A stretch of 64,000 nt of DNA from Symbiodinium natans (lineage: Eukaryota; Sar; Dinophyceae; Suessiales; Symbiodiniaceae): positions 558,001 through 622,000 of the forward strand of contig CAJNDS010000047.1 of NCBI GenBank assembly GCA_905221605.1, given 5' to 3'. The notes beneath the pieces are model-generated. The model saw only the letters and a list, made by a program, of their open reading frames with translations, was not told the DNA's origin and ran no database searches. Of this stretch, positions 1-9,960 are shown piece by piece (the stretch's first letter is position 1; the number at the start of each line of letters is the position of its first letter). The translations under genes were made by a program, and so were the position numbers.

Positions 1-1408
1 CTGTGGGTTTGGTTAGGGCCACCATGCGGCCTAGCCGTATTGCCGGGATGATCGTGTCCGGCACCTGGGCCGAGGCCAGTTTGCCTGCCGCGGTTACCAG
101 GAGCTGGGTGCATTCCTCATCATCCAGGAGCACTCGCAAGTGTTCCCCAGTGCACCCTGATGGTCCGGGGGCCGCTCCCTTTCGAGCCCGTCGGACATTG
201 GCGATCAAGCGGTCAGGACTAAGCTCAACCGGCGGCGCGCGGCTACTGAGGAGGCGTGGGTCGATGGGAACTTGAGGTTCAGGCGGCCGCCGGGCCGGGT
301 CGCGCAGGGCCTGCAACGTCTCCTGGGTTGTAGGTGCTAGTGGCAAGGCTGTGAGTGCTTTAGCCGCAGCAGAAAGCTCACCTAGCTGGGCCAAAGCTGC
401 GGCACGCTCGGCCCGGCGGCGGGCGTCCTTCTCCTGGTCCACGTCTCCAGCGCGCGTGTTTGGGGGCCTAACGCCAGAAGCGGCCGCGGTAGGTGCAGCT
501 GCCGTTGTGGCTTCGTGGAGGAGGTCGAGCCAGCGTCCGGCCACGAACGCTCTCTCGCGGCGTCGAAGCTCTGCTGGCGTGACGCGGGGCCAAGAGGAAC
601 AGCTTCCAGACGTCGCTCGCATCTGCGGGCGTCGCGGCCTCACGAATGGCCTCGAGAAGGCGTTTCGCAAAAGGCCTCGGAGCTGGTGGGATGGGGACTG
701 GAAAGTGTGCACCCGCTGACGCAGCACGCGAACAAGATCAGGGGTGAGGACGCCCAAGTGCCCGCGTAAGGAGACTGCAGACGGAGTGGGGGACGGCCTG
801 GGGGGCGGGCCTGTCCGCTCCTCGTCCTCCTCGTCTTGAGCCTCGCGAGCCGCTGCGCCCCGGCCACATTGTCCTCCGCCTCGGTTCCCTCGCCCTCTGC
901 CCCGCCAGCCCCGTCGCCCGCGGGCGTCAGCAACGTTTGCGACGCTGGCCGCGGCTGGGGCGACGATGGCCTCTCCGGCACGCACCTTCTGAACCTCGCA
1001 CGCAGGTCATCCGCAAGGCCCCGTAGATGCCAGTGGCAGAGGGGCATCGGGTAGCGCTTCAAGCTGGGCAAGCGCGGCCTGCGCGTCAGCGGCGATGGGA
1101 TCGTGCGGAAAGTCCGTGGCGGTGTTTTAGGGTCGGACGCCCGCAGGGCGCTCACCAGCTGACTCCACCGCGGGTCCGCGCCCGGAAACGCATGCCAGCG
1201 CCATCATCCAGGGACCCGGCGGAAGCATGAAGCAGGGGAACGTACAGCCACGAGTTACGCACCCCCGGCACTTCTCTGGGCGGCCGGCTCTGGCAGCAGT
1301 CCATACGCACGTTTTGCTTTGATTCAAACGTCTGCACGCATGGCACCACAGCGCGTCCTCGAGAACCGGTGCCGTAGTACTCCGCGTCCGGCCCGACGAG
1401 GTCGGCAC
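1..1408 (-). pseudogene. LINE-type reverse transcriptase remnant (frameshifted)
   Basis: Read on the minus strand, about positions 430-1 encode an open stretch containing GAAPGPSGCTGEHL and, further on, AIRLGRMVALTKP. This is the RT fingers-region signature of dinoflagellate LINE/R2-like polyproteins (GAAPGPSG, then ..IRLGRM.AL.KP). It leaves the window at position 1, so the palm with the catalytic aspartates is not seen. Upstream coding continues in other frames (around 720-600, FAKRLLEAIREAATPADASD; around 840-740; and a Cys-rich piece at 1408-1130), so at least two frameshifts separate the N-terminal part from the RT. Reaction if intact: target-primed reverse transcription. The signature is seen; the family assignment rests on recognition of the motif. 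No intact start was found. Confidence 0.6.
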
Positions 1409-2378
1409 TGGTGGGGAGTGCTGTCAGGGTGGATCAAGGCCACTAAAAAGCGTGTCGAACGCGCGCTGGTCGACAGAGGCGCTGACGTGCCGCTTCGGCA
1501 TACACCCGACTTGCCGTGCCCAAACTCGTGGAGCTCCCGCAGCTCCCTCTGCCAGCCTAGCATTCTCCTGCCCGAATTTCTGCTCCAGCGTCCTCCGCCA
1601 CGTGGCCCCTCAGGTGAAAAGTGCGTGGTGTCAGGTGCTCACTCGGGCAGTGGCCGGCGCCGTTCACTTCAACATTGTGGCGGCTTGGACTGAGATGCTG
1701 AGGCCCCTGGGCCTTGGATCAAGCCCTGTCAGGCTTGTCCGTTTCTGAAGTACCCATACTGCGCACCCCACCCACAGGTCAGCAACGCCTGCGTCACAGT
1801 CTGACGACACGAGGTGGGCAAGGTCGCTGCGAAGGAACCGTTTGTTTTTTTCTTGCATCGCTCGCCGCTTGGGGTGGGGGGCTCAAGAACGTTTGGAGAA
1901 AAAACGGCTTGATCGCTCTGAGCCTTGAGCCGACAACGCAATGGACGCAGGGGCGCTCCATAGACTCCGGTCTGCGGCGCCGCCACCGGGTGTTCCCATG
2001 CAGGTATAGCCGTCGCAGCGCTCGCTTCCGCGGACTACTACTTGGCCGCAAGCTTGCAAAAAGCTCTGCTGGCGTGCTATGCCGAGTCCTGCGGAACGCC
2101 ATGCGCATCGCCCTCGGGAAAATTAAACGGATGAAGACTTTTTTTGCTCGCGCCTAGGATGTTTCTCGTTTGCAAACCCGGCTGTGCCCGAGTTCCGGCG
2201 GAAGCGTTCGGTGTCACGAGACACTCTTCTGTGCTGGTGTCTGGGAACAGCTTCTCCGGGAAGGTGTCGAATCGGCGACCCTGACAATGACCTCACCCTC
2301 AATGCCCTGCACTGGCCCTGCAGGATCCCGCCCGACGCCCCCCAACTGTGCAAAGGGGTGCCCATCCCTCCCGGGTGC
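1409..2378. other. GC-rich stretch without a recognisable gene
   Basis: Only short overlapping open frames in several frames, none with a recognisable motif. Composition changes sharply to AT-rich at about 2380, where the viral island begins. Confidence 0.5.
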
Positions 2379-2939
2379 TCAATTACTTGTATAAGGTGCT
2401 ACGTTTGTATAAGAATCGCTGGCAGGTGTTGTATTACCTATTACACGAGTTATTGAGTTAAGATTATTAACATCAATATTAGCAGGTGATGAAAAAACAT
2501 TTGCTACCGGTGGCACTTTTGCGTCTTGGAGAAGAACAAATATGACTGTGGCATAGTTTGAACTGATTACAAATTTGTTTGTTGATGTGTTATAATGAAC
2601 CGTGTATGTATTGGGTCGGTCGTTAGTATCTACTAAAAGGTTTATTGCTATTTGTATTGTTTGTGCTAAATCAGCTGCCGTGTAGTTGCCTTCTGGAATT
2701 ATAACTTGACGATAAGATATGCCAGCTATAATTCCTGGTGGTATGACTTGATGCCTCCAATAAAGGTTATTATTAGTGTCATTGATTGAATACCACGAAT
2801 GGGGAATGCTTACCTCGTGTATTCGACATAACATATTATCTTCTAGTTGAACTGTTTCAGGTAAATCAACCGTGAAATCGGACGAAGTGCCACTTACCCT
2901 ATAGTAACTATCCATATATACTTTCTTAAACTTTAGCAT
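2379..2939 (-). CDS. PLV penton-like minor capsid protein
   Basis: A 186-aa protein from the methionine at 2939; the open frame extends to 3032, but the upstream part overlaps the divergent lipase start. It reads KKVYMDSYYRVSGTSSDF, then a beta-rich stretch with IHEVSIPHSWYSIN and IIPEGNYTAADLAQTIQIAIN. The opening (VY.DS.YR.SG..SDF..LPE), the IP..WY.I segment and the PEGNYT..L..I segment are features of minor capsid (penton, single jelly-roll) proteins of Polinton-like viruses and virophages. The role is the capsid vertex. It is divergently placed against the lipase-like gene, with only about 40 bp between them. Base composition is strongly AT-rich, unlike the flanks. The C-terminus ends within 20 bp of the GC-rich flank, so it may be complete or slightly truncated. 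Confidence 0.65.
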   Translation of the reverse strand: MLKFKKVYMDSYYRVSGTSSDFTVDLPETVQLEDNMLCRIHEVSIPHSWYSINDTNNNLYWRHQVIPPGIIAGISYRQVIIPEGNYTAADLAQTIQIAINLLVDTNDRPNTYTVHYNTSTNKFVISSNYATVIFVLLQDAKVPPVANVFSSPANIDVNNLNSITRVIGNTTPASDSYTNVAPYTSN

Positions 2940-3160
2940 TATTATTAAATGATATTTTAATTTATAATCTATTTTAATAATGTTTAAACATAGACGGAAA
3001 GATGACGAAGAACCGTATGTAGCACCTTCCATTAAAAATAAAGCTGTTGATGGTGTTAGAGAAGAATTGGCAGGAACAGAGACTTTTCTAACTGATACAC
3101 AGGGATTGAAACTAGCATATGAAAATCCTGAAGGAATTTATCAAAATGGTAGTATATTAT

Positions 3161-3271
3161 TGTGAAGCTGCAGCCATTAAGAGCGGGTTGCCCCCGTGCG
3201 TCTGGGAGCCAGAGGCAGTCTCATGGTGGCTGTGCTCAGCTTTCCAGGGTTGGCAAACGCAAGCTTTCACA
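3161..3271 (+). repeat. Left LTR of the TRIM
   Basis: 111 bp, TG..CA termini, two mismatches against 3727-3837. Preceded by target duplication ATTAT at 3156-3160. Confidence 0.85.
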
Positions 3272-3726
3272 GGTTATGACGCCCAAAGGCTTAAGCACGG
3301 CCTAAGGACTGTGTGAAATGCTTCGCGCTTCACTGTGCGACTTCGTGACGTTCCTGGCCAAGTGAGCTGGGAGGTTTGTAAGAGCTCTTGGTGCAGCGTC
3401 GAGCACGGGCGCGCCCTGATCCGGGGATTGTCCCAAATGCTGGCTAGCGCCGCGTAAGGGCTTCCTTTGGAGATGGGTTTGCGTAGCCGGCCCGCTGCCG
3501 GGAGCCATAATTAAGTAAGCTTCTGGAGGACGGTGATGCCGGGAGACGTCTCAGGCAAGGCTTGGCTGCGACGGGCCAGGGGCCAAAAAGTGTATCGCAG
3601 AATGCTGAGAGGTTAACTTCAGCTACCGGTCTTTGCCCCGAGGGTGGGGCCAGGTAAGCGGGTCATCGGCAGAAGGCACACGTGCATGCAATGTGGCTGC
3701 AGTTCTGAGAGCAGAGTGAGGGGGAG

Positions 3727-3837
3727 TGTGAAGCTGCAGCCATTAAGAGCGGGTTGCCCCCGTGCGTCTGGGAGCCAGAGGCAGTCTCATGGTGGCTGTG
3801 CTCAGCTTTCCAGGGTTGGCAAATGCAGGCTTTCACA
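3727..3837 (+). repeat. Right LTR of the TRIM
   Basis: 111 bp, preceded by the purine-rich tract ending at 3726 and followed by target duplication ATTAT at 3838-3842. Confidence 0.85.
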
Positions 3838-4315
3838 ATTATACATAGCGGGGACTAAAAGTGGAAGAGATGTATATGATGATTTGAAACTGCCTTTGTT
3901 TCAAACAAGAAGCACGAAAAGATATAAAGATGTTGATAAATTTATCAAAGATGGAACTATAGAAGTTGATGGTAAAAAACTTACAGGAATTACCGACATA
4001 ATCAGTCATAGTTTAGGTTCAGCAGTAGGTCAGCAAATAAATACTGATTACGGTAATATCTTTAAAAGTCGCAGTTATGGTTCTCCTTTTATTTCAAGTC
4101 AGCGAACCGAAGACACGGGGACTAATCTAAGAATAAGAGGGTCTAATGATGTAGTGAGTACGTTTGACGGTGGTAGTATAACTATTCCTAAAGGGTCGTT
4201 AAATCCATTGTTTAACCATTGTTATGAAGATATAGCAAATGTAAAGAATAAAGCAGGAAATGAACCTATAACAAGAGAAGAATTTGTGGAACAGTTTGAT
4301 TAAAATATAAACAAT

Positions 4316-4517
4316 ATGAATATTGTTTCATCCAAAAGCAACAAGTTATGAAGCAATGGAGAAGAAGTCGAAAGACAAAAAGTTTAAACAGAATGCTTAT
4401 GAAGAGATACGGAAACTAGTAGATAATGAAGGGAGCAACGTAGTAAATGAAATTAAAACAAAGCATAACGATAATAAGAAAGAAAATATTAAGTTTAAGT
4501 CTAATTTGTTTGATTAA
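4316..4517 (+). pseudogene. Small charged viral ORF, probably frameshifted
   Basis: An ATG at 4316 follows the lipase-like gene by 12 bp but meets a stop after 11 codons. A second frame, open from 4323 to 4517, encodes about 60 Lys/Glu/Asn-rich residues ending in KFKSNLFD. The start in one frame and the body in another suggest a one- or two-base indel near 4325-4350. It is AT-rich like the other viral genes and lies between lipase and capsid genes. No family recognised. Confidence 0.35.
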
Positions 4518-4551
4518 GTATAAAAATAATTTCTACTTTTGATTATATATT

Positions 4552-5988
4552 ATGGAAACTTTCGCGCCTGAAGATATTCTCATTGACAACCTCTCATTTA
4601 AATTGAAAAAGGTAGTTCATACATCGTACAACAACCGAAGTGTCCGATTTTACCCTAGTGGTAGAAACGTCTATCGTCCCCAATCAGGGAACCGTGTTAT
4701 AAAAATTTCCCTAAATGGTGAAGACAATACTTGGTTAGACCCTCAAAGTGTTCGTATCTTCTTTAATGTTCAAAACCTAGACACAACATTAAACAGAAAA
4801 ATCCGTCCATTATCACCTGCTTATTCTTTTTTCAGACGAATGCGAATAATTGCTGGTAATCAAGTTGTTGAAGACTTTGATAATTACAACCGTGTTCATC
4901 ATATGTTCTCTAAAATGATGTCGCAAGGAGCATGAAAAGACGAAGCAAACGAAAGTTTTGGATATAGATACGATGACGAGGTAAAGAGTTTGAATAACGA
5001 AGTTGGAACTCGTTTAGATTATGATGTTAATAGCACAACATGCCCCGGATTTAAGGAGCAAATGACAGTCGGCTTTAAACCATTAGCGGGTCTATTTTCT
5101 CAATTTAAGTATCTTCCGTTAAAATATATGGGAAACTTAACAATTGAACTTGAATTAGTAAATGCTACGACCGACTGCGTTATTAACCCTGATGACTATG
5201 ATGAAGCAGACACTAGCATCGCTATAAATCTTCGTGAAAAATTCACTGCCGATGTTGCTTTACCCGCTGGTAATGCTGGTAATACAAGCACTCAATTTGA
5301 ACTGAACAACGTTTTCTGTGCCTGTGACGTTTCTACCTTATCAAATGATTTAAATATAGAATACGTTAAACATCTCTTAGAAGGAAAAGGTCTTCCCATC
5401 ACTTATACAACTTATATTACTCAATCGCAAAGCGTGAAAGGTTCAACTGATATTAGCTTTCCTGTTATTCGTTCTGTTTCTAAACTCGTTGCTTCTTTTA
5501 TCACATTTTATAAATCCGGCGACCCTTCATTAGGTTATGAATATGCTGATAAAGAATTTTGTCGCTTTTATCACCCACATCAAAATCACAACGAGCAGGA
5601 AGAAAGTATTTATGATGTAAATAAAGATTTAGAGTTTCAAATTCAACTCGGTTCTCAATTGTTCCCTGAGTATCCTTGTAACTCAATTACTCAATGTTTT
5701 TATCATTTAAGAAAAGCATTAAACCTTCCTATGTTTCATCAGCATAGTCTTTCTGTAGATTTCATACAATATAGAGACCGTCAGTTCATTTTCGGTTTTA
5801 ATTTTGAAAGGGTTGTAAATAGTTCATACACTGGAATTAACACACGCGCTGGGCAACAAATGTTAATTCGCATAAAACCCGCTGGTGCTTCAATTCCTGC
5901 TACTGAAATGCCTGACCAAATGTATATAACATTACTGTCGGAACAAACATTAGAGATAAAAGACCTCGGTTTGAAGGTCTATGCTTAA
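4552..5988 (+). pseudogene. PLV major capsid protein (double jelly-roll), one internal stop
   Basis: A 478-residue frame starting METFAPEDILIDNLSFKLKK, broken by a single in-frame TGA at 4933-4935. N-terminal part: RSVRFYPSGRNVYRP, RVIKISLNG, then TWLDPQSVRIFFNVQN and FFRRMRIIAGNQVVEDFDNY, a run typical of major capsid proteins of algal Polinton-like viruses. The second jelly-roll follows (about 4990-5988), with FKPLAGLFSQFKYLPLKYMG and ending in LSEQTLEIKDLGLKVYA. The TGA lies in GA-stop-KDEAN, where TGG is the simplest ancestor. No frameshift was seen elsewhere. The role is the hexameric capsomer of the icosahedral shell. It is flanked downstream by the fibre gene in the same orientation, a common PLV morphogenesis arrangement. 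Confidence 0.8.
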
Positions 5989-6032
5989 AATAATTAAACA
6001 TCGTCAATATAATTATCTAAATTAAGTTAATA

Positions 6033-8727
6033 ATGCCTTTGACATCGAATAATACAAATACTTTAACAGCAAATGAAATTATTGTAAATGGAACCTTTGT
6101 ATGCCACAATAAACTATGTAAATACAAACAGTGGCGGTATTTCTCAAAGCACATTAGATGACAGTTTAGCACCTTTACAATCAAAAGATGTAGCACACAA
6201 CAATACATTAACATCTCATATATCATTAATAGATACTAACACAACAGATATAGCAACGCATACAAATGATATATCTGTGTTAAACACAAAACAACTTCAA
6301 AATTTTAATAATATTAATGCTATTAATGATAATTTAACTAACAATTTTATGACAAATACCCAATTAGCAACCAATTTTAGCGAAATAGACGCTACATTAG
6401 GAAATTATTATCCTTCAACAGTTATTGATAATGGTTTTTACACACAGACGCAAATTAACACACATTATTATAACAAAACAGAAACAGATAATTTAATAGA
6501 TAATTTAGCAGTATATAGTCAAACAGAAGTAGATGCGTGTTTATCATACAAAGAGGACAAAAGCAGATTTGAAGATAACATAAGTTTCTTCCCTATTATA
6601 GATTGTAGCAGACCTACAATATTACACCAAGGTTTAACGCTTAAAAATTCAATAGTTAGTATAGAACCATTAGAAGGAGTTCTATTTGGTAATCAATTTG
6701 GAGCAGAAACAGATAGAGATGTAGCAACTTTTAAAAATCAATCAAACTATATAACACTAAAAGGTAATAAATTTATCTTGTAATGCTACAAGTGATGACA
6801 GTGTTTCTAATTTAAAATTGAATATGGCAGGTAATATTGAATTTAGTCAAGTTATACTGCCTACAATTGGTGCGGATTTGTATAGACCCAGCGGTAATTC
6901 TTCATATAATGTAAGAATACGAGATTATCAAGCGATGTGGGAATTCAGAAACAGAACTTTAACATGTAGAAATGGGTCAAATGAAAATTTGGAAGCACTT
7001 ATGGAAATACAGAGTTTCGGTGCGGGTCAAGTAAGATGAGGAACAGCATCAACAGCACGTGTAGGTGTCGGCGCTAATCCGAATATACATTTTTTTTAAA
7101 TGTTGGTGGAACGTCTAATTTTAATAATGTTAGAACAGGAGGTGATTTAGATGTAATAGGAAATATCAATTTAACAACTGATTTACACTTAACAGGAGAT
7201 TTAAATTTCAATGGTGAAAATTCTAATGTTGACTTCACATTAATGATTCCCGCTACAATTGTAACATCCAGCTGCCGGAACACAATATTGTAACCCGCCA
7301 CAATTGTAAAATCCAGCCCGGAATATTTGTCTAAAAGTGATCCCCCAGAGGCTCGCAGTAGAGGCTCACTTAGCCCACTGTGGTGGCACCGGGACAGCTA
7401 GACCTACCAGGATTTAGGCGAACATTATTGAGGAGGCCCTGGCCGGAGAGATTGATCAATGAAGGGGGGGGGGGTTATTAATGCGAAGTCAACATTAATA
7501 TTAATAATTCTAGCGGGTTAACATTTTACAAACCTACAACTGATGCGAGTAATGTTTTAACTATAAAAAACGACCAAGGTTACATAAAATTTAATTCATT
7601 TAATATTAATGCGTTTAATACAAGTAATGACAGTGCTTCATTATTATTATTGAATACACATAGCGGATGTTATATGGAAGGACTAGGCATTGGCGTTGTT
7701 AATGGTGTTAATAAACTAAATGTTAGTGGTGGCAATTCTAATTTTGGTGGCACTTCATCATTTCAAAATACATCAACTTTTAACGGTGATATTTATGTTA
7801 ATAACTCTGGTAGAATATTTCAACGAGCAGATGCTAGTAATAGTTTAAATGTCACATCAACTAATGAAATGAACTTTTCATTACAAAGCAATAGAGCCAC
7901 TGACCCTACAACAGGAACAATAGCATTACAATTACACGACACTAACGGAATAACAATTAACAGAGCTGTAGTAAATAATTTAACTTTTAACAGTATTGGT
8001 AACATTGTAGGCGAGGCGGATATTGTTGGTCAAAATGATAATATTAGTTGGGGTAAGTTGAAATTACAAAACGCCGGAGAAATTAGAGAAGTATTAGACA
8101 CACAATATAAGATGTATGTAAGAAATGGAGACGGATTAGGAGAAGTGAATATTATGGTAGGAACAGAAGTATCAACACCAGAAATTCAATTAACAGATGG
8201 GAAAGAAAATTTATTAGGAAATTTAGAAATAACACACGCCGATGTTTCAGGTAGTCAAAGAGTATTAATTAATAATCCTGACACAGACGGTTTAGTTAGA
8301 CTAAGTAATAATGATTTATCAAGACTAGATGCCACAAATAGTGGTGTTGATGTTTATGGCGACCTTTCATATACTGGGTCATTGGTTCCTTCGTCAGATA
8401 AAAGATTAAAGAAAGATATAAAAGAGTTAAATAGCAAAAAGGCAGTAGAATTAGTAAAATATATGAAACCACAAACATACCATTTTATTGATGGCAGACA
8501 ACAAGGTAAATCATGTGTAGGATGTATTGCTAACGATTTTATGGAAACGAAGAAGATGCCAGAGAAATGGCAGAATTTAGTAAAGGAAGGAACTGATGGT
8601 TATTTGAAGTTTGACTACACAATTGCTACACCGATTGAGTGCTTTACAAGTAACAATAAATGAAGTAGAAAAATTGAAAAAGGAAGTAAATAAGTTGAAG
8701 GGAAAAGGTAAAGGCGAGAGCGATTGA
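6033..8727 (+). pseudogene. Viral fibre protein with C-terminal S74-type chaperone domain, decayed
   Basis: The start is ATG 6033 (MPLTSNNTNTL). A frameshift near 6090 moves the frame to one open from 6088 to 6783, with Asn/Thr-rich heptad-like repeats and YYNKTETDNLIDNL, typical of phage and viral fibre shafts. Coding resumes at 6818-7039 and about 7099-7240, is interrupted by a 270-bp GC-rich insert, and continues at about 7497-8663. The end carries SDKRLKKDIKELNSKKAVELV and MKPQTYHFIDG, the signature of the intramolecular chaperone (peptidase S74) domain that trimerises and releases fibre proteins. A last frameshift near 8640 displaces the C-terminal coiled coil (NEVEKLKKEVNKLK), which ends at 8727. 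At least four lesions are present, so the gene is not expressible as one protein. The likely role was host attachment. Confidence 0.7.
7225..7496. mobile_element. GC-rich insert bounded by 20-bp inverted repeats in the fibre gene
   Basis: 7225-7244 and 7477-7496 are inverted copies matching at 19 of 20 positions (starting AATGTTGACTTC). Between them the composition turns GC-rich, with a poly-G run at 7462-7474 and two ~22-bp direct repeats around ACAATTGTAA (about 7253 and 7297). The AT-rich fibre reading frame resumes immediately after the right repeat. A small MITE-like or foldback insertion is the simplest reading. No clean target duplication could be assigned. Confidence 0.4.
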
Positions 8728-8755
8728 AAACTATTTACCTAATGAATAATATATA

Positions 8756-8962
8756 ATGGGTGCTAAATCACCTAAATCTTCAGCGAGTGACAATATGAAA
8801 CAGATAAAAGAATTAGATATCAGTGAAAAAACTAAAACCGATATTTTACTGTTGAATACTTTAAAGGATTGTATAGAAAGAATTGAAAAATTGGAAGAAA
8901 CAAAGAGCGATAAAATTATGTATCGTTTGCCTGTTCAAATATGTAATTACAGCTTATTTTAA
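8756..8962 (+). CDS. Small viral hypothetical protein
   Basis: 68 codons from ATG 8756, starting MGAKSPKSSASDN, with a charged helical middle (heptad-like IERIEKLEE) and a hydrophobic C-terminus. AT-rich like the viral island, co-directional with the fibre gene and 28 bp downstream of its end. No family recognised; a small coiled-coil virion component is possible. Confidence 0.4.
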   Translation: MGAKSPKSSASDNMKQIKELDISEKTKTDILLLNTLKDCIERIEKLEETKSDKIMYRLPVQICNYSLF

Positions 8963-8990
8963 TTAATAATATTATGAACAAATAATATTA

Positions 8991-9462
8991 TTAATCAACT
9001 ACTAATTTAGCATCAAATCGTTTATAAAACATATCATTTACATCACCTTTCATTAAATTAATGAATAAAAAACTGTATGGTTCTTCCGTTGCTAAATTAT
9101 ACACTTCTAACATTAGTTTCTTTGCTTCTGCTAAGTTTTTTATTGTCTGCCACGGATGACTTTTTAATCAATACGGCGCTTAACTCTTCCACCATTGTTT
9201 CTATTTCTTTGTAGTTTCTTAACCTGAAGAAAAACAATTGACGACTATTAACGCGAATGATAGGACTTAAGGCATTGAATTTTTGCGTTGCCGTGATAAT
9301 ATTGATTGCGTTGCGTCTTCCTCTAACATACAACTGGTTTAACAAAGGTGAATTTCTTGAAAATGCCTTGCTGTCTGCGAAATCATCTACAATAACTAAG
9401 ATTGAAAATAATTTCTTATGGTCGTTCTTCTTCTGATATTCTATTACCTTATGCTGTTGTTC
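8991..9462 (-). pseudogene. A32/FtsK-type genome packaging ATPase, C-terminal part
   Basis: The minus strand encodes FSILVIVDDFADSKAF (Walker B, hydrophobic strand plus DD), then SPLLNQLYVRGRRNAINII, TATQKFNALSPIIRVN and FRLRNYKEIETMVEELSA. This is the conserved run of A32-like packaging ATPases of PLVs, virophages and large DNA viruses (sensor region T.TQK...l...iR.N). A frameshift near 9150 moves the last ~50 codons (AEAKKLMLEVYNLATEEPYS) into another frame ending at the TAA at 8991. The Walker A half is missing: reading becomes Arg-rich low-complexity sequence beyond about 9462. The protein would translocate DNA into the capsid; this copy is dead. Confidence 0.7.
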
Positions 9463-9499
9463 CGAACAATGTTCCCCACATCTTTGTGTGGGGTTCTTA

Positions 9500-9650
9500 C
9501 TTTTGGGGCTGTCCCGCCTCCTCCTTCTCCTCCTCTTCCTCTTCCTCCTCCTCCTTCCCCTCCTCCTTCTCTTCCTCGTTGTCCTCTTTCTTCCTCCTCT
9601 ATCATCACGCACATCGCACATCACGCATCACATCACGCACATGACGCACT
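9500..9650. repeat. Pyrimidine-rich low-complexity tract
   Basis: CCT/CTT-rich imperfect repeats to about 9602, followed by CATCACGCA-type repeats to about 9650. It marks the right edge of the viral island. Confidence 0.7.
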
Positions 9651-9704
9651 TCATGCGCCACACAATATCAGGCACGTACAACATGAGCAAGGTTCGGGGG
9701 GGGG

Positions 9705-9960
9705 GTTCCAATTTTTTTTTCGAGTTGAGATTGGTTTGCGAGTCCACCGTCTTGGTGTTTGGGACCGGAGTCCGTACTGCTATGTACCACTACACTATCT
9801 TGAGCAGCAGAGGCGACTGTACAGGTAAAGCCTTCTGCTACTGGTACCACTACTACTGAGGGTGTGACCTCAATCCTACGAGGTCTTTGCCTCAGCCTCT
9901 CACTAGAGGGTGGCACCTCTTGCTGCTGCTAAGCTCCACCGAGCTCCACCATCCGCTCCT
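9705..9960 (-). repeat. LINE 3' tail remnant with poly(T) (poly(A) on minus)
   Basis: A T-tract at 9710-9720 followed by CGAGTTGAG.. and ACCGTCTTGGTGTTTGGG, the same sequence found after T-tracts at 11549 and 23088. On the minus strand this is a 3' untranslated tail ending in poly(A). Similarity to the other two copies decays after about 100 bp. Confidence 0.5.

Larger units (their letters stand above)
3161..3837 (+). mobile_element. TRIM-type miniature LTR retrotransposon
   Basis: A 677-bp non-coding element. It has 111-bp direct terminal repeats (3161-3271 and 3727-3837) differing at two positions. The repeats start TGTGAAGC and end GCTTTCACA, the TG..CA termini of LTRs. A 5-bp target duplication ATTAT flanks it (3156-3160, 3838-3842). 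A purine run (GAG, T, GAGGGGGAG) lies immediately before the right repeat, consistent with a polypurine tract and plus orientation. I did not find a convincing primer-binding site after the left repeat. The interior has no ORF. Size and structure fit terminal-repeat retrotransposons in miniature, mobilised in trans. Confidence 0.85.
2980..4303 (+). pseudogene. PLV class-3 lipase-like gene split by a TRIM insertion
   Basis: Two in-frame halves of one alpha/beta-hydrolase-like protein, 2980-3160 and 3843-4303, are separated by a 677-bp insertion plus one 5-bp duplication. Removing the insertion and one duplication joins codon 60 to an in-frame TAC at 3160/3843-3844. The second half carries AGTKSGRDVYDDLKLP, the nucleophile elbow ISHSLGSA (Ser in H-S-L-G; the usual first Gly is Ser), YGSPF, then RGSNDVVS (candidate catalytic Asp) and LFNHCYEDI (candidate His), in the order expected for the class-3 lipase family (Ser, Asp, His). 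Lipases of this type occur in PLVs and virophages; a role in entry or exit from membranes is inference. The interrupted gene cannot make the full enzyme. Confidence 0.6.

Noticed and set aside
9097..9624. A 175-aa minus ORF as a complete packaging ATPase
   Set aside because: Its first ~55 residues are Arg-rich translation of a pyrimidine tract outside the viral island; only the part below about 9462 is ATPase.
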